Shown here: positions 1-6,282 of the stretch, piece by piece
How positions within the stretch are numbered: position 1 is the stretch's first letter
How the letters are laid out: every line of letters begins with the position of its first letter
Assembly (NCBI GenBank): GCA_002419125.1
Contig: DIFL01000007.1
Coordinates: 3,497-11,690, forward strand
DNA: 8,194 bases
Source: Candidatus Dojkabacteria bacterium UBA5749
Lineage (GTDB): Bacteria; Patescibacteriota; Dojkabacteria; SC72
Reading direction: 5' to 3'
Made by a program: the position numbers and the translations under genes
Notes under the pieces: generated by a model
Seen by the model: the letters and a program-made list of their open reading frames with translations, nothing else
What the model was told of the DNA's origin: nothing
Database searches by the model: none

Positions 1-54
1 AGTATTGAAAAACCAGATCCTAAATCAAGAGAACAATTCTTAGATAGAAGTTAA
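1..54 (+). CDS. C-terminal end of an unidentified gene (5' partial)
   Basis: Reading from base 1 in frame 1 gives SIEKPDPKSREQFLDRS and then TAA at 52-54. The short tail is charged and hydrophilic. It ends 17 bases before the dcd start on the same strand, which fits the close gene packing in the rest of the window. Seventeen residues are too few to name a family. That this frame is coding rests only on its open frame, composition and position, so the call is tentative. Confidence 0.5.
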   Translation, partial: SIEKPDPKSREQFLDRS

Positions 55-71
55 ATTTAGAAATACGCAAT

Positions 72-632
72 ATGATACTTTCAGATAGGAGTATTAAAGA
101 GAAATTAAAATCCGGTGAGATTAGTATAGAGCCCTTTGATCAGGAATTTCTTCAACCTGCATCATATGATTTACACTTAGATACAAATATACTTTTTTTT
201 AATACTGAGAGACATGATGTAATAGATGTTAAAAAACCTCTTGATGATTTAATGATTAAAATAGAGATTAATGAGCAAGAAGGCTTCTTACTTAAACCTG
301 GCCAGTTTATCCTAGCCAATGTTGTAGAGATCACAGGGGTAGATTCAAGACATGTTGGAAGGTTAGAGGGAAAAAGTTCTCTAGCACGGATGGGTCTTAT
401 AATACATGCTACTGCGGGTTTTTTAGATCCAGGTAATAAGTTAAGATTAACATTAGAGATGGTTAATCTTTCTCCATTACCAATTAGAATATATCCGGGT
501 ATGAAGATAGCCCAATTAGCTTTTGAGGAGTTAGATAAGAATTGTGAAAGGCCTTACGGTAGTAGTGAGTTAAATAGTAAATACAAAGGAGACTTAACAG
601 TACAAGCTAGTAAGATGTATAAGAATTTTTAA
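72..632 (+). CDS. dcd: dCTP deaminase, possibly bifunctional dCTP deaminase/dUTPase
   Basis: This 186-residue protein has the length and motif order of the Dcd family, trimeric cytosolic enzymes that deaminate dCTP to dUTP for dTMP synthesis. It opens with MILSDR, the family's usual start, so the ATG at 72 is well supported although no Shine-Dalgarno is visible. The core motif EGKSSLARMG lies at 99-108, followed by TAGFLDPG at 114-121. The catalytic glutamate is E129 in LTLEM. The C-terminal nucleotide-closing region has PYGSS at 161-165 and SKYKG at 169-173. The TAG-F-x-DPG segment resembles the mycobacterial and methanogen enzymes that also hydrolyse dUTP, rather than the E. coli form with TAHRIDPGW. 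Bifunctionality is therefore an inference from family memory. The gene sits 17 bases before sufS on the same strand, probably in one transcript, although the two functions are not obviously linked. Confidence 0.93.
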   Translation: MILSDRSIKEKLKSGEISIEPFDQEFLQPASYDLHLDTNILFFNTERHDVIDVKKPLDDLMIKIEINEQEGFLLKPGQFILANVVEITGVDSRHVGRLEGKSSLARMGLIIHATAGFLDPGNKLRLTLEMVNLSPLPIRIYPGMKIAQLAFEELDKNCERPYGSSELNSKYKGDLTVQASKMYKNF

Positions 633-649
633 ATTGTATTTCTAGTTAA

Positions 650-1939
650 ATGTTTGAAGATATTAGAAAAGAGTTCCCAATATTAAAAGGTAAACTACTT
701 GATAGGGGATTAGTGTATTTAGATAGTGCTGCTACTACTCAAAAACCACAGGTAGTAATAGATAGATTAATCCAATACTATACTAAAGAGAATGCAAATA
801 TTCATAGAGGTCCATATGACCTATCAATGAATGCAACCCATATGTGGCAAGAGGCTCATCAAATAGTTGCTGATTTTATTAATGCATCCTCATATAAAGA
901 GATTCTTTTTGTTAGAAATACCACAGAGGGATTAAACTTCTTAGTAAATACTTTCGGGAGAACTCTTCTTAAGGAGGGGGACACAGTAGTTATTACTGAA
1001 ATGGAGCATCATAGTAATATTATTCCTTGGATGATGTTACAAAAAGAAATCAAATTTAATATTGAATATATTCCTGTTAAAGATGACTATACATTAGATT
1101 TAGATTGGTTTAAGGATTTGATTAAGAGAGAGGATAAAAAGATTAAGATTGTTTCTGTTATGCATATCTCTAATGTAATAGGAGTTAAAAATAAGGTAGA
1201 AGATATTTTTAAGATGTCTAAAAAGATTGGTGCATTTACAATATTAGATGCAGCTCAAAGTATTTCAAGATGTAAGGTGGATGTAAAAGAGATCGGATGT
1301 GATGCGTTGGTCTTTTCTGGGCATAAGGTATATGGTCCTACAGGAAGTGGTGCTATATATCTTAATATGAAATATCTTAATGAGTTAACTCCTTGGATGG
1401 GTGGGGGAGAAATGATTTCTTCTGTAACTAAAGATGGTTTTGAATACAATGAATTACCTTGGAAATTTGAAGCGGGTACTCCTGATATTGGGGGTGGAAT
1501 TGTCCTTGGTACTGCATTAAACTGGTTAAAAGAAAAGGTAGATGAAGTAGGTGGTTGGGATATGATTATTAACCATGAGCAGGGATTAATTGGGTATTTT
1601 TTAAATGAGTTTAATGGTATAGATTGGTTATTACATTTTGGTCCAGATGATATATCTCAAAAATATGGTTCTATAGCTTTCAATATGAAGGGTTTTGTTT
1701 TTAGAGGATGTAAAGATCTTGTTAGTATTGATACTAAACAGGATGGGGAAGGTATTATGGAATTTTTAAATAAAAAAGGGATTGCTTTTAGAGAAGGATA
1801 CCACTGTGCAGAGCCTTTACATGACAGATTCTGTTTTGGTCCTACTATTCGATTGAGTTTAGGTATTTACAGTAATGAATCTGATTTAAAGTATGCAGCT
1901 AATTGTATTAAGGAAGCTGTTTTACAAGGGCTTAAGTAA
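650..1939 (+). CDS. sufS: SufS/CsdA-type cysteine desulfurase (class V aminotransferase fold)
   Basis: This 429-residue PLP enzyme takes sulfur from cysteine, leaving alanine, and holds it as a persulfide for Fe-S cluster assembly or RNA thiolation. The start MFEDIRKEFP and the motif YLDSAATTQKP (23-33) are typical of SufS. Visible active-site elements are the EHHSN histidines (119-123), the cofactor aspartate and glutamine in LDAAQS (D200, Q203), the Schiff-base lysine K226 in SGHKVYGP, and the persulfide cysteine C386 in YHCAEPL. A conserved C-terminal arginine follows at R401. Length is slightly above the usual 400-415, with apparent extra residues around 352-367 before the active-site cysteine. 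No sufB, sufC, sufD, sufE or sufU lies beside it in this window, so the sulfur acceptor is unknown. The ATG at 650 lacks a clear Shine-Dalgarno. Confidence 0.95.
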   Translation: MFEDIRKEFPILKGKLLDRGLVYLDSAATTQKPQVVIDRLIQYYTKENANIHRGPYDLSMNATHMWQEAHQIVADFINASSYKEILFVRNTTEGLNFLVNTFGRTLLKEGDTVVITEMEHHSNIIPWMMLQKEIKFNIEYIPVKDDYTLDLDWFKDLIKREDKKIKIVSVMHISNVIGVKNKVEDIFKMSKKIGAFTILDAAQSISRCKVDVKEIGCDALVFSGHKVYGPTGSGAIYLNMKYLNELTPWMGGGEMISSVTKDGFEYNELPWKFEAGTPDIGGGIVLGTALNWLKEKVDEVGGWDMIINHEQGLIGYFLNEFNGIDWLLHFGPDDISQKYGSIAFNMKGFVFRGCKDLVSIDTKQDGEGIMEFLNKKGIAFREGYHCAEPLHDRFCFGPTIRLSLGIYSNESDLKYAANCIKEAVLQGLK

Positions 1940-1981
1940 GGCATTTTCTTTTGTTATAGGTCAGGAATACTCATTATTAAT
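1940..1981 (+). other. Short intergenic gap before the Lon-like gene
   Basis: These 42 bases hold no clear terminator hairpin. AGGTCAGGA at 1959-1967 is purine-rich but 14 or more bases from the ATG at 1982, so it is a weak ribosome-site candidate at best. Co-transcription with sufS is likely but unproven. Confidence 0.3.
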
Positions 1982-3091
1982 ATGATATATTCAAGTATGG
2001 ATGTTTCCAATGATAACAGTTTAATATCTGAGGTAGTAGAACTTAGAAATAAGTTATCTAGTTCAATGGCCCCTGTTGAGTTAAAAGAATCAGCGATGAG
2101 GTCTATTCAACGACTTGAAAGAATTGCTAAGTGGGGAAACTATAGTTCAGAATTTGAAAGTGTTGATAAGTATGTAGATTGGGTAACTAGAATTCCTTGG
2201 GGTGTACTTTCTAAAGACAATTTAGATATTAGTAATGCAAGGAAGTTGATGGATTCTACTCACTATGGAATGGATATGGTAAAGGAGATGATTTTAGATT
2301 TTTTAGCAGCTATGCAATTAAAAGGTATGGCAAGTGGAAGAGGTGTGCTAGCTACAAGGAACGAATCCCCATCACTTCTGTTTCTTGGTTTACAGGGTAT
2401 TGGTAAAACCTCTATAGCCCAATCTATTGCTCAGGCTATGGGTAGGAAATTTGCAAGAATATCTTTAGGTGCGGTAGGGGATGTTAGAACTTTGCGAGGT
2501 ATTCCAAGACATGAAATGGATTCTGAACCTGGGCAGATAGTGAAAGCTTTAGTAAGAACAGGTACTATGAATCCAGTAATTCTTATTGATGAGATTGAGA
2601 AATCTAGTCAGAATGTTGGTATCCACAATGATATTATGGCTGCTCTACTTGAAATACTTGATCCTGAACAGAACGCAACCTTTGTAGATCACTATATAGA
2701 CTACCCGATTGATCTATCTAATGTCTTCTTTATATGTACTGCTAATAACTTAGGAGGACTGTCTGCTGCTTTGCTAGATAGATTAGAAGTAATTCGTTTT
2801 ACTAGTTACTCAGATGAAGATAAAGAGGAAATTGCAAAGTCATATATATTACCAAAAGTGTTTTCTAGTATGGGATTATCTTCTGAGTATATTCAAATAT
2901 CCCAAGAGGTATGGCCTTTACTTATTCGTCCTGTAGGATTTGATGCAGGTATTAGACAGTTAGAAAGAAATATCGCTACATTAGCAAGAAGTGCTGCGAG
3001 AGAGATAATAAGTGGGAAGTCTATTCCAATAGTAGTGACACCAGAGAATCTTAAGCACTATGTACTACCTGATCAAGGTCCTTTAAGTTAA
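1982..3091 (+). CDS. Stand-alone Lon-type AAA+ ATPase lacking LON N-domain and protease domain
   Basis: The 369-residue protein matches only the middle of Lon protease. Residues about 13-75 match the helical segment just before the ATPase, ending in YVDWVTRIPWG. The AAA+ core follows: Walker A GLQGIGKT (136-143, K142), Walker B LIDE (201-204), sensor-1 asparagine in TANN (253-256), arginine finger R267 in LLDRLEVI, and sensor-2 R325 in AGIRQLER. The Lon hallmark LLEILDPEQN is present at 222-231. The reading frame stops where the Ser-Lys protease domain would begin, and the next 2 kb of this strand encodes nothing similar. The N-terminal LON substrate domain is also missing. The segment matching Lon's HRRTYIGAMPG reads PRHEMDSEPG, so the pore-loop tyrosine becomes E178. 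ATP hydrolysis looks possible, but proteolysis is not. A second ATG at 1997 is an alternative start. The role is unknown; a protein-remodelling or assembly ATPase is an inference. Confidence 0.85.
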   Translation: MIYSSMDVSNDNSLISEVVELRNKLSSSMAPVELKESAMRSIQRLERIAKWGNYSSEFESVDKYVDWVTRIPWGVLSKDNLDISNARKLMDSTHYGMDMVKEMILDFLAAMQLKGMASGRGVLATRNESPSLLFLGLQGIGKTSIAQSIAQAMGRKFARISLGAVGDVRTLRGIPRHEMDSEPGQIVKALVRTGTMNPVILIDEIEKSSQNVGIHNDIMAALLEILDPEQNATFVDHYIDYPIDLSNVFFICTANNLGGLSAALLDRLEVIRFTSYSDEDKEEIAKSYILPKVFSSMGLSSEYIQISQEVWPLLIRPVGFDAGIRQLERNIATLARSAAREIISGKSIPIVVTPENLKHYVLPDQGPLS

Positions 3092-3288
3092 ACTCCTTTA
3101 AATGGATTAACTAGTCGTAAAGCTTTTCTAGCTCTTTGTAATGCTGGTTCAAACCTTTGTTTAATAGTGGCTGATTTCAATGCCTTGTTCGGTGTATTAA
3201 CAATATTAATATTGTAATTAATATTAGGGGTAGCTGTGGCAGTATATTGGTACACCAAATTGTTATTGTTGTTTTGGTTGTTGTTCAT
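3088..3288 (-). CDS. Small Asn-rich protein nested at the end of the virB4 gene
   Basis: I do not recognise this protein. With the ATG at 3288 it has 66 residues. It begins with an asparagine-rich run, then a Tyr/Thr/Asn/Ile stretch, and ends in a basic segment, KQRFEPALQRARKALRLVNPFKGV with two short gaps in charge, that looks helical. No membrane segment or signal peptide is seen. The frame is open from a TTG at 3300 (70 residues), but GGAG at 3295-3298 lies six bases before the ATG at 3288, which makes that the best start. The gene overlaps the last 26 bases of virB4 in a shifted frame and fills the whole space up to the convergent Lon-like gene, sharing stop-codon bases with it. Overlap plus a good ribosome site suggests translational coupling and a link to the secretion machine. 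A non-functional open frame remains possible. Confidence 0.6.
   Translation of the reverse strand: MNNNQNNNNNLVYQYTATATPNINYNINIVNTPNKALKSATIKQRFEPALQRARKALRLVNPFKGV
3260..3288 (-). repeat. AAC/CAA trinucleotide-rich tract read in two frames
   Basis: On the minus strand this stretch is an imperfect run of AAC/AAT triplets. In the virB4 frame it encodes the final Glu-Gln-Gln-Pro-Lys-Gln-Gln tail; one base further along it encodes the Asn-rich start of the small protein. It is the entire overlap of the two genes. Such tracts can change length by slippage, which would alter both proteins together. Confidence 0.6.
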
Positions 3289-5638
3289 TTTCATCTCCAA
3301 TTAGTCCCTGAGGGGTAATATGTTCTCTCCCTTTCTGAAGATCCCTTCTCTCTTTAGATATCTTTCCTGGGACAGTATTTTCTTCAATTAGGTCTTTCAT
3401 TCCCTTTTGCATCTCAAATTTCTCAGGATTTAAATCTCTTTCCTGTTGAGCCAATCTCTTCTTTAATTCCTCTTGGTAATCTCTTCTCTCTTCTTCAATA
3501 ATACCAATGTTTTCTTTTCTCTTTCCCACAGCTCTCTCTATCAAACCTTTCTCTTTTGAGGATTCTGTTGAGACACTTTGCTGTGTTGCTGGAGGATCGT
3601 AGATTGCTGAAAGTTCTTCTAGGCTTCGTGTGTCTGGAAGATTTCCTAATTCCCTTTTCTTTTCTAATTCTCTTGGGTCAGAAGTAATTAATTCGTTCTC
3701 TTGTACACTAGAAAGGACTTGTATAGCTACATGATTTTGGCCAGCAAAGAATAGACCTTGCCCTTTATCACAGTTAAGTAAGAAAGCCCTTTCTCCATCA
3801 GAAAGATGGAATGTAGGTTGTAATGTGTCTAGTGCAGAGGGACTTTGCATCATTAGCATAGACATAGAGGCATTTTGAATAATGGCTCTACCCATATCAT
3901 TATTTAGAAAATCAGCTACATCTTGGGTAATTGTAGTAAGACCTAGATAGTATTTTCTAGCTCTTTTTGCAATGGAGTACATAAATCTAGCAGAGTCTTC
4001 CCTTTGCATCATATACCATGCTTCATCAACTATTAATATCCTTCTCTTTTTGTTTTTTCTAATTACAGTCCAAATGAAATCTAACATTAAATACATCGCT
4101 AATGGTTTTAACTCTTCTTGTAAGTCCCTTACACTAAAGACAGTAAAGGCACTCTTAATTTCAAAATTAGTACGCTCATTAAATACTCCTGCACTACTAC
4201 CAATGATAAAGCGCTCCATTCTTCTTGCTAAATCATGGGCTTCTTCTTCGGCCATACCCTTTAATACTTTATATAAGTCTTCAAGTAGTGGTGGTGGGTT
4301 CTTTTGGGTTTCAGGGTCATATGTAATACTCTTCTCTCTATATGCTAGCGCTATTGCTCTATCAAGAATAGATACCTCTACACTAGTTAGTCCATCAAAC
4401 ATTACTTTAAAAAACCCTATTAATGATAATATTTTAGTTCTTAATTCATTTTCTCCCTCTTCATATACACCTGAGAGTTCAAATGGGTTCATCTTATCCC
4501 CCTTATCTTGTGAGAAGGATATATATGAGCCACCTACTGCTCTAGACAGGTCTTCATACTCTCTTTCAGGATCAATAATGATTATATCTGTTCCCAACAT
4601 CAAACTTCTCAAGGCTTCTAATTTAACAAAATAGCTCTTACCTGCACCTGATTTAGCAAAAACAACAGCATTTGCATTCTCTAACTCAAATCTATCAAAA
4701 ATTACCAGACTCTTGTTATGCATATTAATTCCATACATAATCCCATGATCCATTGTTAACTCAGAGGTAACAAATGGGAATGTAGTAGCAAGAGATGTTG
4801 TATCCATATTTCTTGTCACATACAACTTGTCTAAACCTAAGGGTTGAGTACTGATAAAGCCTTGTTCCTGTTGGAGTGTAGCTGATTTAGCGGTTACACT
4901 TATTGCAGCTAGTGTAGATATTACATTACGACTATACTTCTCTAACAACTCTTTGTTAGGGGCGTAGATAGTGATATACATTGTAAAGTGAAAAAACTTT
5001 TCAGTACCCTCTGCTATGGAATCTTGAAGTTGTTGAGCATCTGATAGTGCTACTTTAACAGAAGGATCTATTACCTTTCTCTCTTCCATCTGCCCATACA
5101 GTGTTGCTTCCATCTCAGCAATCTTCTTTCTTAACTTGTCTAAAATTACTTTAGAGTCTACAGGGTAATAGAAGGTACTAATTCTAAGAGAGTGTTCAAA
5201 GTTTATAATTGGAGAGAGCCAGTTAGGTCCTACAAATCTAGGATATCCACTAACAAAGAAAGTTCTAAAATAGTAATTACCCATTTGAAGACTATTAAAA
5301 TCAACCTCTATATCAATTGGAGCTATAACATCTTGAGTAGTTAGACCATCAAATTTCGCAACATTAGGTTCTTTTACTATCTGTGGAGTTGGTGTTTGTT
5401 TAGGTAAGAAATTATCTAAGAATTTAAAAATAGGATTTTTCTTTTTATCTTTTTTATTATCATCATTTTCTACATACTTTTCGGTATTATTAACTTCCAA
5501 GGTGTCCTTATTTACCTTAACACTCTCTAACTCCTTATTTAAGTCCTCTTGAAAAGTAGCAAACTTATTAGGATTCAAATCATCATTCTTCTTTTCTATC
5601 ATCCCAATTGTTTTTGATTGAATTTGTTTATCTTCCAT
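3263..5638 (-). CDS. virB4: VirB4/TraC-family type IV secretion ATPase
   Basis: This 791-residue protein is a VirB4-type ATPase, which forms hexamers at the inner face of the cytoplasmic membrane and powers type IV secretion or pilus assembly. A charged, low-complexity region covers 1-90. The VirB4 N-domain spans roughly 100-300, including RTFFVSGYPRFVGPNWL (125-141). The RecA-like motor follows, with Walker A KSGAGKS (329-335, K334), IIIIDPEREY (352-361), Walker B ILIVDEAW (534-541) and the TQD motif at 571-573. Residues about 680-791 form a Glu/Lys/Arg-rich extension, likely helical or coiled coil. That region and the N-terminal region share the motif DLNPxKF (20-26 and 735-741). The ATG overlaps the stop of the TraC-like gene by one base (TAATG), so translation is probably coupled. 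It is not VirD4, because it has the VirB4 N-domain and lacks N-terminal membrane helices. The symbol is a family name; the substrate is unknown. Confidence 0.93.
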   Translation of the reverse strand: MEDKQIQSKTIGMIEKKNDDLNPNKFATFQEDLNKELESVKVNKDTLEVNNTEKYVENDDNKKDKKKNPIFKFLDNFLPKQTPTPQIVKEPNVAKFDGLTTQDVIAPIDIEVDFNSLQMGNYYFRTFFVSGYPRFVGPNWLSPIINFEHSLRISTFYYPVDSKVILDKLRKKIAEMEATLYGQMEERKVIDPSVKVALSDAQQLQDSIAEGTEKFFHFTMYITIYAPNKELLEKYSRNVISTLAAISVTAKSATLQQEQGFISTQPLGLDKLYVTRNMDTTSLATTFPFVTSELTMDHGIMYGINMHNKSLVIFDRFELENANAVVFAKSGAGKSYFVKLEALRSLMLGTDIIIIDPEREYEDLSRAVGGSYISFSQDKGDKMNPFELSGVYEEGENELRTKILSLIGFFKVMFDGLTSVEVSILDRAIALAYREKSITYDPETQKNPPPLLEDLYKVLKGMAEEEAHDLARRMERFIIGSSAGVFNERTNFEIKSAFTVFSVRDLQEELKPLAMYLMLDFIWTVIRKNKKRRILIVDEAWYMMQREDSARFMYSIAKRARKYYLGLTTITQDVADFLNNDMGRAIIQNASMSMLMMQSPSALDTLQPTFHLSDGERAFLLNCDKGQGLFFAGQNHVAIQVLSSVQENELITSDPRELEKKRELGNLPDTRSLEELSAIYDPPATQQSVSTESSKEKGLIERAVGKRKENIGIIEEERRDYQEELKKRLAQQERDLNPEKFEMQKGMKDLIEENTVPGKISKERRDLQKGREHITPQGLIGDENEQQPKQQ
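3295..3298 (-). promoter_or_regulatory. Ribosome binding site of the small Asn-rich gene
   Basis: On the minus strand the sequence is TTGGAGATGAAAATG. GGAG is six bases from the ATG at 3288, a standard spacing. It overlaps the TTG at 3300 and sits too close to serve the ATG at 3294, so it decides the start. It lies inside the last codons of virB4, which would let ribosomes finishing virB4 re-initiate. Confidence 0.55.
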
Positions 5639-6282
5639 TACCTTTCCAATTCCTCCTCAGGGTTATATATAGTATAAAATTCGGATATTAGTTCTTTTGT
5701 GGTTAACTGTCTACCCATTAATCCCATTCGGGACAACTGTTTTAACACATGATCTCTTTTTGGATAAAGAAATATCTTTGCCTTTTCTACTAACTGTTCT
5801 TGTTTTAATTGGAGATTCTGTTGTATCTCCTCTTTTGTTTTTTTAGATTTTAAAATTTTAGACGTAGGGATATCTCCTCCGGGATTAAAAGGTATTACAA
5901 CAAAGAAGTTCTTATCTAATACATCATTTTCTATGATTAATTTTTGAATAAATTCGGTATATATATGTAACTGTTTTTTCAAGCCTTCTGTCATAGTACT
6001 GTTTTCTTTGTTCTTTAGGTAATCTATATAATTTGAGATATCTATTCTTCTAGTTCTGATTAATATTTGAATATGAAAATTCAATGAGTTAAGTAACCCT
6101 GCAAATGCAAATACTTTACTATCTTGCTCATATTCTGCAAGAAGATCAAAGTTAATAGCAGAGGTTTGCAATACAAGGGCAGCACTACCACTTTGTGTAA
6201 TTATTAAATCATCAACAATATCTCTAATTTCTAGATGTTCTTGTGTAGATGAAATTGTTCTTGCTCTAGCATTTTTATCCAT
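5638..6282 (-). CDS. TraC-like protein (stand-alone VirB4 front-domain homologue)
   Basis: This 214-residue protein has no Walker A or B motif and no membrane segment. The block SAINFDLLAEYEQDSKVFAF (41-60), followed by LLNSLNFHIQILIRTRRIDI (63-82), resembles the small TraC-like domain seen at the front of Gram-positive VirB4 proteins, which is often a separate gene next to prgI and virB4. Residues about 100-125 and 145-172 look helical and charged. The end, LTTKELISEFYTIYNPEEE (193-211), resembles a short helix-plus-tail domain. It probably works with VirB4 at the membrane, bridging the ATPase and PrgI; this is inference from gene order. Its ATG overlaps the prgI stop by one base (TAATG) and has no clear Shine-Dalgarno, so it depends on coupling. 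Its own stop overlaps virB4 in the same way. The family call is from remembered patterns and would need a profile search. Confidence 0.75.
   Translation of the reverse strand: MDKNARARTISSTQEHLEIRDIVDDLIITQSGSAALVLQTSAINFDLLAEYEQDSKVFAFAGLLNSLNFHIQILIRTRRIDISNYIDYLKNKENSTMTEGLKKQLHIYTEFIQKLIIENDVLDKNFFVVIPFNPGGDIPTSKILKSKKTKEEIQQNLQLKQEQLVEKAKIFLYPKRDHVLKQLSRMGLMGRQLTTKELISEFYTIYNPEEELER
5650..5658 (-). promoter_or_regulatory. Probable Shine-Dalgarno of virB4 inside the TraC-like gene
   Basis: The minus strand reads GAGGAGGAA within the last codons of the TraC-like gene. AGGAGG ends 13 bases before the virB4 ATG at 5638, a longer spacing than ideal. A second purine run, GGAAAGG at 5641-5647, is closer. 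Together with the TAATG overlap this supports initiation at 5638 by re-initiating ribosomes. Confidence 0.4.

Noticed and set aside
193..200. Run of eight T bases within dcd
   Set aside because: Encodes ordinary Leu-Phe-Phe codons in an intact frame; common in AT-rich genomes and no sign of slippage use.
152..334. 60-codon open frame on the - strand
   Set aside because: Antisense to dcd; no motif or supporting context.
1255..1449. 64-codon open frame on the - strand
   Set aside because: Antisense to the sufS active-site region, whose conservation explains the open frame.
3086..3112. Inverted repeat AGTTAA...TTAACT at the convergent junction as a terminator
   Set aside because: Only six A/T-rich pairs with a 15-base loop; too weak to call a terminator.
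3201..3214. Perfect 14-base palindrome CAATATTAATATTG
   Set aside because: Lies inside the small Asn/Ile-rich coding frame, where AAT/ATT codons make such palindromes likely by chance.
3972..4634. 220-codon open frame on the + strand
   Set aside because: It lies wholly antisense to the conserved VirB4 motor domain and its translation is low-complexity (Ser, Leu, Ile rich) with no motif; it is a shadow of virB4.
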